From NCBI GenBank assembly GCA_031406795.1, contig JANOHV010000025.1, positions 1 to 25,142 on the forward strand: a DNA stretch of 25,142 nt. The letters run 5' to 3'. A model generated the notes under the pieces. That model saw only the letters and a program-made list of their open reading frames with translations, did not search any database and had not been told where the DNA came from. This DNA comes from DATDCY01 sp031406795 [NCBI: Candidatus Rokuibacteriota bacterium] (GTDB taxonomy: Bacteria; JAUVQV01). Position numbers and translations under genes: made by a program. Shown piece after piece: positions 6,454 to 16,177 of this stretch (position 1 is its first letter; each line of letters begins with the position of its first letter).

Positions 6454-6500
6454 GAAAGCCTGATCCGTTCATGCGTGGCGCTCTTGGGAGGAGTTGACCG

Positions 6501-9269
6501 ATGGACTACAAAGGTACCTTGAACCTTCCGCGGACGGCCTTCCCGATGAAGGCCGACCTGACGCGGCGCGAGCCCGGGATGCTGGAATTCTGGGAGTCGC
6601 GAAAGGTCTATCGCACGTTGCGTTCGCTGCGCGCCGGTCGGCCGACCTACATCCTGCATGATGGTCCTCCTTATGCCAACGGACATATCCACATGGGTCA
6701 TACGCTCAACAAGATCCTGAAAGACATCGTTGTAAAGTCTCGTAGTATCGAAGGATACGATGCTCCGTATATCCCGGGATGGGACTGCCACGGTCTGCCG
6801 ATCGAACTCCAGGTCGACAAGACGCTGGGGTCGAAAAAGAAAGAGCTTGGCACTAGTCAGTTTCGCAAGGAGTGCCGGAAATACGCTGAGGGCTTCGTCG
6901 ATATTCAGCGGGGCGAGTTCAAGCGGCTCGGCGTGCTCGGCGACTGGGGCGAGCCTTACCTGACGATGGCTTACCCCTACCAGGCCACGATTGTCCGCGA
7001 ACTCGGCAAGTGCTTCTCCGCCGGTCGCGTCTACCGCGGGCACAAGCCGGTACACTGGTGCATCTCCTGCCGCACCGCGCTCGCGGAGGCCGAAGTCGAG
7101 TACGAGGAGAAGAAGTCCCCTTCGATTCTCGTGCGCTTCCCGATCGTCCGCGGCTGGGAAGCGCTTGCCGGCGGACTGCCGGAGCGCGCCGCCTTCGCCG
7201 TGATCTGGACGACCACTCCGTGGACCATCCCGGCGAACCTCGCAATCTCCGCGAACCCCGAGTTCACGTATGCGATCGTCGAGAGCGGCGGCGAGTACTT
7301 CCTCGTCGCAAAGGACTTGGTCGGCACGGTCATGAAGGATGCCGGGCGCGAGGGCTACGCCATCGTGCGCGAGGTGAGCGGTGCCGACCTCGAGGGGCTC
7401 GTCGCCCGTCACCCGTACCTCGATCGCGAGTCGCGTTTCGTGCTCGGCGACCACGTCACGCTCGAAGCCGGTTCGGGGCTCGTGCACACCGCGCCGGGCC
7501 ACGGGCAGGAGGACTATGCCGTCGGCCAGCGCTATGGCCTCGAAGTCTACAGCCCCGTCGACGACCGGGGGCGGTTTGTCGCCGAAGTCGAGCACGTGGC
7601 CGGCCAGAAAGTCTTCGACGCCAACCCCGTCGTCGTCGCGGCCATCCGCGACGCCGGCAACCTGCTGCGCGAGGGGCAGGTCACCCACAGCTACCCCCAC
7701 TGCTGGCGCTGCAAGCATCCGGTGATCTTCCGCGCCACCAGCCAGTGGTTCATCTCGATGGAGGAGCGGGGCTTGCGCGCGGCGGCGCTCGAACAGATCG
7801 ACCGCGTGCGCTGGATCCCCTCGTGGGGTCGCGAGCGCATCGCGGGGATGATCGCCCATCGTCCCGACTGGTGCATTTCCCGCCAGCGCTCCTGGGGCGT
7901 GCCGATAACCGTGCTGCTGTGCGAGGACTGCGGCGGCGTGGTCGCCCCGCCCGAAATCTTCGAACGGGTGGCCGCCCGCGTCGCCGTCGAAGGCGCGGAC
8001 TTCTGGTTCGACGTCGACCTCGCCGAGATCGTTCCGGCGGGAACGCTCTGCCCCGGCTGCGGCGGCTCGCGCCTGCGCAAGGAGACCGACATCCTCGACG
8101 TCTGGTTCGACTCCGGCGTGAGCCACGCGGCGGTCCTCGAGGGGCGCCCCGGGCTCTCCTGGCCGGCGGATCTCTATCTCGAGGGCTCCGACCAGCACCG
8201 CGGCTGGTTTCACAGCGCTCTGCTGACCGGCGTCGCCACCCACGGCGGCGCGCCCTACCGCAGTGTCCTGACTCACGGCTTCGTCGTGGACTCCGCCGGC
8301 AAGAAGATGTCCAAGTCGGTCGGCAACGTGATCGCGCCCCAGGAGATCATCAAGCAGTACGGCGCAGAGATCCTGCGGCTCTGGGTCTCGGCCGAGGACT
8401 ACACGAACGACATCCGGATTTCCCAGGAGATCCTCAAGCGGCTGGCGGAGGCCTACTTCCGCATCCGCAACACGGCGCGCTTTCTGCTCGGCAACCTCGC
8501 CGATTTCGAGCCGGAGCGCCACACGGCAGCCCCGGCGGCGCTGCTGGAGATCGACCAGTGGGCGCTCGCGCGGCTGGCGCAGGTGGAGCAGCGCGTTCTC
8601 GAGGCCTACCGCGACTGCCAGTTCCACGTGGTCTACCACACGCTGCTGAACTTCTGTTCTGTCGAGCTCTCGGCGTTCTACCTCGACGTGCTCAAGGACC
8701 GCCTCTACATTCTCGCCCCCGACGATCCGGCGCGCCGCGCCGCCCAGACGACGCTCCACCGGGTGCTCGAGTCGCTGGTGCTGCTGATGGCGCCGATCCT
8801 CTCGTTCACGGCGGAGGAGATCTGGCAGGTGATGCCCGCCCGCCCCGGCAAGGGGGAGAGTGTCTTCTTCGAAACTTTCGCGGGGACGACGCCGCCGCCG
8901 GGCGCCGACGAGCTGCTCGCGCGCTGGGGGCGGCTGATCGAGATCCGTCGCCTGGTAAACAAGGCGCTCGAGAACGCCAAAGGCCAGATCGGCAAGTCGC
9001 TCGAGGCGGCGGTGACGATCGACGCCGACGGCGCGACGTCGGCCTTTCTCGCGAGCTTCGGCGAACAGCTCAAGGACGTCTTCATCGTCTCTTCCGTCGA
9101 GATCCGCGAAGACCCCGCCGCCTCGGCGGGGCCGGTCGTGTCGGTGGCGCGCGCGCCCGGCGCCAAGTGCTCGCGGTGCTGGTGCTGGTCGACCCGCGTC
9201 GGGCAGGCGCCGGCCCACCCGGAGGTCTGCCCGCGCTGCGCCGGCGCCCTGGCGGTGCTCGGCGCATGA
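6501..9269 (+). CDS. ileS: Isoleucyl-tRNA synthetase
   Basis: 922 residues, close to the usual bacterial length of about 930-940. It charges tRNA-Ile with isoleucine in the cytosol and edits misactivated valine. The class I signatures are intact: HMGH at 64-67 (HIGH motif) and KMSKS at 602-606. An editing (CP1) insertion carrying WTTTPWT lies between them. The C-terminus has a four-cysteine zinc site (CSRC ... CPRC) from about residue 890, typical of the bacterial, mupirocin-sensitive type. ATG 6501 is preceded by GGGAGGAG. lspA, often next to ileS in proteobacteria, is absent; a MITE-like element begins 2 bp after the stop. Confidence 0.98.
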   Translation: MDYKGTLNLPRTAFPMKADLTRREPGMLEFWESRKVYRTLRSLRAGRPTYILHDGPPYANGHIHMGHTLNKILKDIVVKSRSIEGYDAPYIPGWDCHGLPIELQVDKTLGSKKKELGTSQFRKECRKYAEGFVDIQRGEFKRLGVLGDWGEPYLTMAYPYQATIVRELGKCFSAGRVYRGHKPVHWCISCRTALAEAEVEYEEKKSPSILVRFPIVRGWEALAGGLPERAAFAVIWTTTPWTIPANLAISANPEFTYAIVESGGEYFLVAKDLVGTVMKDAGREGYAIVREVSGADLEGLVARHPYLDRESRFVLGDHVTLEAGSGLVHTAPGHGQEDYAVGQRYGLEVYSPVDDRGRFVAEVEHVAGQKVFDANPVVVAAIRDAGNLLREGQVTHSYPHCWRCKHPVIFRATSQWFISMEERGLRAAALEQIDRVRWIPSWGRERIAGMIAHRPDWCISRQRSWGVPITVLLCEDCGGVVAPPEIFERVAARVAVEGADFWFDVDLAEIVPAGTLCPGCGGSRLRKETDILDVWFDSGVSHAAVLEGRPGLSWPADLYLEGSDQHRGWFHSALLTGVATHGGAPYRSVLTHGFVVDSAGKKMSKSVGNVIAPQEIIKQYGAEILRLWVSAEDYTNDIRISQEILKRLAEAYFRIRNTARFLLGNLADFEPERHTAAPAALLEIDQWALARLAQVEQRVLEAYRDCQFHVVYHTLLNFCSVELSAFYLDVLKDRLYILAPDDPARRAAQTTLHRVLESLVLLMAPILSFTAEEIWQVMPARPGKGESVFFETFAGTTPPPGADELLARWGRLIEIRRLVNKALENAKGQIGKSLEAAVTIDADGATSAFLASFGEQLKDVFIVSSVEIREDPAASAGPVVSVARAPGAKCSRCWCWSTRVGQAPAHPEVCPRCAGALAVLGA

Positions 9270-9271
9270 TC

Positions 9272-9498
9272 GCCGGCCGGCCCAAATCCGCGCGTAACGC
9301 GCGGATCAGGAGAGTCAGGCTTGTCACTTGGTCCGGTTTATCCCGGTCGTTGCCCATGTCTGATCGCAATGCATGCTTCAAGTGAAACTTGATCTCTGCC
9401 ACCCCATGCTTCCTGCAAGAAATCATGCTTTTTCAGCGATTGAAATGCCTTCTCTGCTGCTGGATCCGCGCGTACGCGCGGATCTGGGGCCGGCCGGC
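9272..9498. mobile_element. MITE-like 227-bp element with compound inverted ends
   Basis: The unit starts and ends with a perfect 12-bp inverted repeat (GCCGGCCGGCCC at 9272-9283; its complement at 9487-9498). Just inside each end is a near-identical palindrome: ATCCGCGCGT-A-ACGCGCGGAT at 9286-9306, and a perfect 22-bp version at 9463-9484. The 150-bp interior (9309-9462) is less GC-rich than its surroundings and has no convincing ORF. It begins 2 bp after the ileS stop. It looks like a non-autonomous transposable unit or paired structured repeats; no transposase is present and no target-site duplication is obvious. Confidence 0.6.
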
Positions 9499-9502
9499 GG
9501 GC

Positions 9503-9532
9503 TTGACAGAGTTCCCGTGCTGCGGAAATAAT
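9503..9532 (+). promoter_or_regulatory. Strong promoter for the lipoprotein/TPR/dus operon
   Basis: Perfect TTGACA (9503-9508), an 18-nt spacer and AATAAT (9527-9532, five of six). The first possible starts (GTG 9539, ATG 9542) lie 6 and 9 nt beyond, implying a leaderless or nearly leaderless transcript. The -35 box lies directly against the end of the MITE-like element. Confidence 0.6.
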
Positions 9533-9541
9533 GCGCCCGTG

Positions 9542-10033
9542 ATGCTTCGCGGTCGGTACTCCCGGTTGTCCCGGGCCATGTTCTTCGCGACCCTCGTCGC
9601 CCTGGCGCCGGGGTGCACGCTGTTCGACGAAGTCCTCCCCGGGTCGCCGTTCACCCCCGAGCAGCCCGTGGCGGAGGTCACCGTGGTGGGGAAGATCAAC
9701 ATCGACCCGGTAACCGAGGGCCGGGAGGATTGTGCCGTCGGACGGGCCCTGCTCTGGGGCATCGCCCGGAACACCGGCGATCGCGACCTCGAGGATGTGT
9801 TCATCGAAATCGACGCGTTGAACGCGGGCGGCGGCGTGCTCGCAAGCTACCGCGTCAATGTGTTCAACGGGGATGTCTCTGTCGGTCCCGAGGAGGGCGC
9901 CGTCCAGGTCGCGGGCACCAGTCTCGCCGTGGATCAGTCCGGGGCTTTTTCGGTTTGCACCAACCTCTCCTATGGCTCGGTTGCGGGGACCGCCTACCGC
10001 ACCGACTTCATCGTCATCGACGAGCTCGAGTGA
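9542..10033 (+). CDS. Putative lipoprotein with an FxLYD-like beta domain
   Basis: 163 residues. The N-terminus has basic residues, a hydrophobic stretch and ALAPGC, an acceptable though not ideal lipobox that would make Cys25 the lipidated residue. The rest is a predicted beta-rich extracytoplasmic domain. Its pattern of a conserved Gly-x-Asn-x-Gly turn and alternating hydrophobics (GIARNTGDRDLEDVFIEID) resembles FxLYD-type domains; the match is by eye. Start ATG 9542 is chosen from the promoter position; GTG 9539 or ATG 9578 are alternatives. The stop TGA overlaps the GTG of the next gene, so the two are probably translationally coupled. Confidence 0.7.
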   Translation: MLRGRYSRLSRAMFFATLVALAPGCTLFDEVLPGSPFTPEQPVAEVTVVGKINIDPVTEGREDCAVGRALLWGIARNTGDRDLEDVFIEIDALNAGGGVLASYRVNVFNGDVSVGPEEGAVQVAGTSLAVDQSGAFSVCTNLSYGSVAGTAYRTDFIVIDELE

Positions 10034-10812
10034 CGGTGACCACTCGACGGTTTGCGGTCGCCGGTCTCGGCGCGGTGCTGTGCGGGCTGGCCGCGTGCGC
10101 GGGCATCTCCGACCGCAGGGCGCAGGACGCGGATGCGCACTTCCGCATGGCTACGGCGGCGCTTCAGCAGTCCGGGGGCATTCAGAGCGAGATCAACCGC
10201 CGGGCCGCCTACCCGGAACTGACCCTGGCGATCAAGCTCGACCCGAAGAATGCGCGGTATCATCAGACCCTCGGCACGCTCTACCTGTACACCCAGGACT
10301 ACCAGGCGGCCGAGCGGGAGACGCTGCTCGCCCTCAAACTCGATCCGGGGTATGCCGAGGGGCACAACAACCTCGGGTTGATCTATCTCTCGCAGGGAAA
10401 GCTGAGCGAGGCCGCTGCGGAGTTCCGCAAGGCCCTGGAAAACCTCTCCTACCCAACGCCGGAGTTCGCCGCCTACAACCTCGGCAAGGCGGCCTACCTG
10501 CTGAAGGATTTCGCGGCGGCGGCCGAGGCCTACGAACGATCCCTGGCGATACTGCCCAACAATGCCGAGGGGCGCTTCGAGCTCGGTATGTGCTACACAC
10601 AGCTCGGGCGGCTCGCCGACGCCGAAAAGGCCTTCATGGCGGCGCTGCTGCTGCGCCCGGAAGACGCTCGCGCCCGGTACGAGCTGGGCATGGTTCTGTT
10701 CAAGCTCGGCCGGCGCAGCGCGGCTGCTGCGGAGTTCCGCCGGGTCGTCGAACTGGATCCCGACGGCGATCGGGGAGAGCAGTCGCGCACCTACCTGAAA
10801 CTCCTGAAGTAG
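10030..10812 (+). CDS. TPR-repeat lipoprotein (PilW/PilF-like)
   Basis: 260 residues. A signal sequence ends in a good lipobox, LAAC, making Cys23 the lipidated residue. At least five tetratricopeptide repeats follow between about residues 55 and 255, recognisable from units such as YHQTLGTLYLYTQDYQAAERE, AEGHNNLGLIYLSQGKLSEAA and GRFELGMCYTQLGRLADAE. TPR lipoproteins of this build include the type IV pilus secretin assembly factor PilF/PilW. The gspEFGH block 1.6 kb downstream makes a similar secretin-related role possible, but this is inference. It starts at GTG 10030 within a GTGA overlap with the upstream lipoprotein gene. Confidence 0.82.
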   Translation: MTVTTRRFAVAGLGAVLCGLAACAGISDRRAQDADAHFRMATAALQQSGGIQSEINRRAAYPELTLAIKLDPKNARYHQTLGTLYLYTQDYQAAERETLLALKLDPGYAEGHNNLGLIYLSQGKLSEAAAEFRKALENLSYPTPEFAAYNLGKAAYLLKDFAAAAEAYERSLAILPNNAEGRFELGMCYTQLGRLADAEKAFMAALLLRPEDARARYELGMVLFKLGRRSAAAAEFRRVVELDPDGDRGEQSRTYLKLLK

Positions 10813-10817
10813 CACCG

Positions 10818-11840
10818 GTGTCGGTCCCCGAGCCCCTCCCCGGCGGTTTTCACCCCGCGCCCCTGGAAATCGGGACCCTGCGGGTTTTCCCGCCGCTGAT
10901 TCTCGCGCCGATGGCCGGCCTCACGCACGCGCCGCTGCGCAGGATCCTCGGCGAGCTCGGCGGGGTCGGCCTGTACTATTCGGAGATGCTCAGCGCCCGC
11001 GCGTTGCGCCACGAGGTGCCCGGGAGATCGAGTTTCCTCTCCTCCGTTGAAAAGGACCGGCCGCTCTGCCTGCAGATCTTTGCGGCCGAACCCGACCAGA
11101 TCGCTCCCGCCGTGGCCGCGGGCGAGGCCTGGCGGCCGGAGGCCTGGGATCTCAACTTCGGCTGTCCGGCGCCGGAGATTCTCAAACAGGGCGCCGGGGC
11201 GGCGCTGACGCGCGACCTCGGCCGTGCGTGGCGCATGGCCGAGGCGATGCGGGCGGCGACTTCCGGACCGCTGCTGTTCAAGATACGCGCCGAAGAGGAC
11301 CGGGGAAGGCTGCTCGAATTCGTGCAGATGCTCCAGTCCGCGGGCGCGGACGCGATTGTGGTTCATGGCCGGACGGCCCGGGAGAAACTCTGCCGGCCGG
11401 CGCGCTGGGAGCCGATCGCCGCGGTCGCCGCGACCGTGCGCATCCCCGTCATCGGCAACGGCGACGTGCGCTCGGCCGCCGACGCGGAGCGGATGTTCGC
11501 CGAGACCGGCTGTCGCGGCGTCATGATCGGGCGTGCGGCGGTCGAGCACCCCTGGATCTTCCGCGAAATCGCGACGCGCTGGGGTCTGCCGGTTCCCCCC
11601 CTTCGGCTGCGGACGCGGAGCGCCGTGTATCGCCGCCTCGCGAAGTTCCTGCGGGGACACTACGCCCACCCGCGCGATCTCTATCGCTTGCGCGAGTTCA
11701 CCAGTTACTTCGCGAAGAACTACCAGTTCGGACACTACCTCTGGAAGGAAATCCAGAACGCGCCGGATGTCCGGACGGCCCGGAACCTGGCGAAGAGCTT
11801 TTTCGCCCGCCAGGAGGACGCCGGGGAGAAGATCTCCTGA
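10818..11840 (+). CDS. dus: tRNA-dihydrouridine synthase
   Basis: About 340 residues, an FMN-dependent enzyme that reduces specific uridines in tRNA D-loops. The N-terminus has LILAPMAGLTHAPLR, the flavin-binding entry strand. DLNFGCPAPE carries the catalytic Cys116, followed by the GAGAAL loop. VHGRT and IGNGDV ... GVMIGRAA form the FMN phosphate-binding part of the TIM barrel, and a helical C-terminal domain binds tRNA. The subtype (DusA, B or C) cannot be fixed by eye. GTG 10818 is the closest in-frame start, 5 nt after the TPR gene stop. The gene ends in a TGA overlapping the probable CTG start of the next gene. Confidence 0.92.
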   Translation: MSVPEPLPGGFHPAPLEIGTLRVFPPLILAPMAGLTHAPLRRILGELGGVGLYYSEMLSARALRHEVPGRSSFLSSVEKDRPLCLQIFAAEPDQIAPAVAAGEAWRPEAWDLNFGCPAPEILKQGAGAALTRDLGRAWRMAEAMRAATSGPLLFKIRAEEDRGRLLEFVQMLQSAGADAIVVHGRTAREKLCRPARWEPIAAVAATVRIPVIGNGDVRSAADAERMFAETGCRGVMIGRAAVEHPWIFREIATRWGLPVPPLRLRTRSAVYRRLAKFLRGHYAHPRDLYRLREFTSYFAKNYQFGHYLWKEIQNAPDVRTARNLAKSFFARQEDAGEKIS

Positions 11841-12265
11841 ACCCGCCCTCCTGGTACGCCGCCGGTTTGCGCTTCAGTTGCCGGCGGTGCGGCTCCTGCT
11901 GCACGGGCGCCCCCGGCTATGTCTGGATTCAAGGCGATGAGGCGACCGCGATCGCCGCCTGTCTCGGGATGGAGACCGCCGGGTTTCTCGCGCGGTACAC
12001 CCGGCGCGTCGATGACGGGCTGAGCCTGCGGGAGGAGGCCGACGGACGCTGCGTGCTCTTCGAGAACGGGCGCGGGTGTCGGGCCTACGAGGCGCGGCCG
12101 CGACAATGCCGGACCTGGCCCTTCTGGGCGCGCATCGTCGCGACGCCCGCCGCCTGGCAGCGCGAGTCCGCCGACTGCCCCGGCATGGACGCGGGCGAGC
12201 TGCACGGGCCCGATGAGATCGAGCGGCTCGCCCGCTCCCCGGACCAGGGCCCGGGGTCCGGATAA
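11837..12265 (+). CDS. YkgJ-family CxxCxxCC metal-binding protein
   Basis: About 142 residues. The N-terminal CRRCGSCC motif and a later GCRAYEARPRQCRTWPFW block are the hallmark of the YkgJ/UPF0153 family, thought to chelate zinc or iron; the cellular role is unknown. A further Cys follows in SADCPGMD. No ATG or GTG precedes the first cysteine in frame. The best start is CTG 11837, which overlaps the dus stop as CTGA and is preceded by GGGGAG; TTG 11867 is the alternative. Coupling with dus suggests an RNA-modification or metal-cluster link, but that is conjecture. Confidence 0.8.
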   Translation: MNPPSWYAAGLRFSCRRCGSCCTGAPGYVWIQGDEATAIAACLGMETAGFLARYTRRVDDGLSLREEADGRCVLFENGRGCRAYEARPRQCRTWPFWARIVATPAAWQRESADCPGMDAGELHGPDEIERLARSPDQGPGSG

Positions 12266-12289
12266 CCGGTTTCGCAGACACCCTGCCTC

Positions 12290-12319
12290 GATCCGCTTGT
12301 ACGCGCGGATCTGGGCCCC
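12290..12319. repeat. Solo copy of the palindrome found in the MITE-like element
   Basis: GATCCGCTTGTACGCGCGGA plus TC differs from the perfect 22-bp palindrome at 9463-9484 by only two bases, and the same CTGGGGCC-like flank follows. It lies between ykgJ and gspE, upstream of the gspE promoter. Confidence 0.7.
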
Positions 12320-12329
12320 AAGCGCTTCC

Positions 12330-12359
12330 TTGCCGCGCCTGCGGGTTTGGCGCTATCAT
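12330..12359 (+). promoter_or_regulatory. Candidate promoter for the gsp block
   Basis: TTGCCG (12330-12335), an 18-nt spacer and TATCAT (12354-12359). It gives a leader of about 58 nt to gspE. This is the only reasonable promoter in the 158-bp gap. Confidence 0.4.
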
Positions 12360-12423
12360 CAGTCGCGAGGATCAAGCGTTCCGCCGGGCGGCTGCCTGGC
12401 AAGCACTTCTGACGGGGGTGAGC

Positions 12424-14022
<1,599 letters not shown>

Positions 14023-14025
14023 ACG

Positions 14026-15234
14026 CTGCCGACCTACTCGTACCGCGCCACGGACCGCGAGGGGGCGGCGGTGTCCGGGCGGATCGAAGCCCCGGACATC
14101 GCGGCGGTCTCGGCTCGTCTGCAGGAGTTGGGCTTCTTTCCGCTGACGGTGAGCGCGGCGACCGAGAGCGAATCGCCTGCGGGGGGGCTGCGCTTGCGCC
14201 GGGGCGGCGGCCGTCGTCTCGCCGAGTTCTCGCGCCAGCTGGCCGTGCTGCTCGAGGCCGGAATCCCGCTCGACCATGCGCTCGGCATCGCCGGAGAGGT
14301 CGCCGCCGACCCGGAATTCCGCGACGTGATCGCCCGGGTGCGGCGCAGCGTCGAAGAGGGGACCAGCCTTGGCGATGCCATGGCCCGGCACCCGCGGGTC
14401 TTTGACGAACTCTACGTGAGCATGGTGCGGGCCGGCGAGGCCGGCGGCGCCCTCGATCAGATTCTCAAGCGGCTCGCGGAATTTCTCGAGGAGTGGCAGC
14501 GCATCCGTGATGTCGTGATCTCGGCCCTGCTCTACCCGCTGTTCCTCAGCGTCTTCGCGGCCGGAGCCGTCATCGTGCTCCTGGTGTTCGTCGTTCCTCG
14601 CTTTGCCGAGGTCTTCGGAGACATGGGCGCCCGGCTGCCGGCACCCACGCGCCTGCTGATGGCCGTGAGCGCCTTCCTGCGGCGATTCTGGTGGCTGCTC
14701 GGTGCGGGGATCGCCGCCGCGGGCGCCGGCCTGGCGGTGGGGGCCCGTACCCCGCGCTGGCGCATCTGGTGGGACCGCAACGTGCTGCGGATTCCGCTCG
14801 CCGGCGACCTCGCCGTGAAGATCCAGGTCTCGCGGTTCGCGCGCGTCTTCGGCACGTTGATCGCGAGCGGCGTGCCGATCCTGCGGGCGCTCGAAATCGT
14901 CACCGGGACCCTGACCAACTCGGTCTTCGCCAACTCGCTGGCGAACGTCCAGACCGGCCTCAAGGAGGGGCAGGGGATCGCGGAGCCGCTGCGCCGCGCC
15001 GGCGTCTTTCCCCCGCTTTTCCTGCACATGGTCGCCGTCGGCGAGGAAACCGGCCGCCTGGAAGAGATGATGCTCACCGTCGCCTCGAGTTTCGACCGGG
15101 ACGTGGAAACCGCGGCGCGCCGGTTGCTTTCGCTGATCGAACCCGTTATTATTCTGCTCATGGGTCTGGTCATTGGTGCGATCATTCTGTCGATCTTATG
15201 GGCAATTTTCAGCGTCAACCAGCTGGCATTCTAG
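14026..15234 (+). CDS. gspF: Type II secretion inner-membrane platform protein GspF (CTG start)
   Basis: 402 residues. The family's characteristic N-terminus, PTYSYRATDREGAAVSGRIEA, is encoded only if translation begins at CTG 14026, 3 nt after the gspE stop. AGGAGG lies 8 nt upstream. The next in-frame start, GTG 14071, would delete 15 conserved residues. Two T2SSF domains (about 70-195 and 270-400) are separated and followed by transmembrane helices, including ALLYPLFLSVFAAGAVIVLL and the C-terminal PVIILLMGLVIGAIILSIL. GspF anchors the GspE ATPase and the pseudopilus at the inner membrane. Confidence 0.92.
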   Translation: MPTYSYRATDREGAAVSGRIEAPDIAAVSARLQELGFFPLTVSAATESESPAGGLRLRRGGGRRLAEFSRQLAVLLEAGIPLDHALGIAGEVAADPEFRDVIARVRRSVEEGTSLGDAMARHPRVFDELYVSMVRAGEAGGALDQILKRLAEFLEEWQRIRDVVISALLYPLFLSVFAAGAVIVLLVFVVPRFAEVFGDMGARLPAPTRLLMAVSAFLRRFWWLLGAGIAAAGAGLAVGARTPRWRIWWDRNVLRIPLAGDLAVKIQVSRFARVFGTLIASGVPILRALEIVTGTLTNSVFANSLANVQTGLKEGQGIAEPLRRAGVFPPLFLHMVAVGEETGRLEEMMLTVASSFDRDVETAARRLLSLIEPVIILLMGLVIGAIILSILWAIFSVNQLAF

Positions 15235-15641
15235 CCGCCGGCCCGGGGCGGCGCCGCCGGCTCGGCAACGAGAGCGGTCTGACGCTGATCGAGCTGCTCG
15301 TCGTGATGGTGATCCTCGGGTTGTTCTCGACGATCGTCTATCAGGCGTTTTTCCCGAAGATCGATCAGGCCAAGGACCAGACCACCCGCACCCAGATGGA
15401 CATCATCGCGCTGGCGCTGGACAGTTACCGCCTCGACGTCGGCGAGTATCCGGCCGCGCTCGGCGATCTGATCCAGTCCTCGTCGCCCCGGTGGAAGGGA
15501 CCCTATCTGCAGAAAGGGAAGATTCCCAAAGACGCCTGGGGGAATGAGTTCGTCTACCAGGTCAAGGACGAGGGTGGCAGTTTCGATCTCTCCTCGACGG
15601 GGGACGGCAAGAAAGAGATCCGCTACGACGAGGGTGACTAG
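15198..15641 (+). CDS. gspG: Major pseudopilin GspG
   Basis: 147 residues from ATG 15198, overlapping gspF by 37 bp. A basic leader (GRRRR) precedes the prepilin peptidase site ESG|LTLIELLVV, with Glu at +5 of the mature protein. Leucine instead of the usual Phe/Met at +1 is unusual. The pilin helix is followed by the GspG core, including KGPYLQKGKIPKDAWGNEF and a DLSSTGDGK segment corresponding to the calcium-binding region. This is the major subunit of the pseudopilus. The 27-residue leader is long, but no closer standard start is available. Confidence 0.9.
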   Translation: MGNFQRQPAGILAAGPGRRRRLGNESGLTLIELLVVMVILGLFSTIVYQAFFPKIDQAKDQTTRTQMDIIALALDSYRLDVGEYPAALGDLIQSSSPRWKGPYLQKGKIPKDAWGNEFVYQVKDEGGSFDLSSTGDGKKEIRYDEGD

Positions 15642-16080
15642 GGTCGGACCCGCCGCGGCGGCGGGTTTCACCCTGATCGAACTCGTCCTTGTCCTGGTGT
15701 TGCTCGCGGTGGCCGGGGTCATGGCCGCCCCGGCCATCCAGCCCGCTCTCGATTCCGTGCGCGCCGAAAGTGCCGTCCGCCGCACCGCGTCCTTCCTCGA
15801 CGATGTCCGGCGCCGCGCGGTGCTGGAGCGCAAGATTCTCGTGGTGAACTGCCTACCCGAGGATGAGCGTCTGGTGCTTCTCGGCTCCGCCGCCGGCGAA
15901 CAGGTCTTTTCCGTGCCCGAGGCGCTCGAGATCGTCTCCTGCCGTCCCGAGGAACTGCGCTACTTCCCGCAAGGTTCCGCCTCCGGAACGACGCTGCTGC
16001 TGCGTGACCGTCACGGGCGCGAGCGCAGCTTGAGCGTCGGCGTCTTCACGGGTCTGAGTCGTCTCGTCGACGCGCGGTGA
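15634..16080 (+). CDS. gspH: Minor pseudopilin, GspH-like
   Basis: 148 residues from GTG 15634, overlapping gspG by 8 bp. The prepilin signature is AAAG|FTLIELVLVLVLLAV, a canonical type III signal with Phe +1 and Glu +5. The C-terminal part resembles GspH/FimT-type minor pseudopilins, with alternating strands after the long helix, but is weakly conserved. No gspI, J, K, L, M, C or D follows, so the operon ends here and the rest of the system must lie elsewhere. Confidence 0.8.
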   Translation: MTRVGPAAAAGFTLIELVLVLVLLAVAGVMAAPAIQPALDSVRAESAVRRTASFLDDVRRRAVLERKILVVNCLPEDERLVLLGSAAGEQVFSVPEALEIVSCRPEELRYFPQGSASGTTLLLRDRHGRERSLSVGVFTGLSRLVDAR

Positions 16081-16177
16081 GCGGCGTCAGACCGTTCACG
16101 TTTGCGCGTGGATGTGAGAGACTAGCGCCCGACAGGCGATGCCGCCGGCGGCAGAGGACTCGAGGGAGGGATTGAGC

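Noticed and set aside
6417-9218. 933-codon minus-strand open frame opposite ileS
   Set aside because: It is a high-GC shadow frame. The plus strand encodes an intact IleS with all motifs, and the antisense product is Arg/Asp/Ala-rich without domains.
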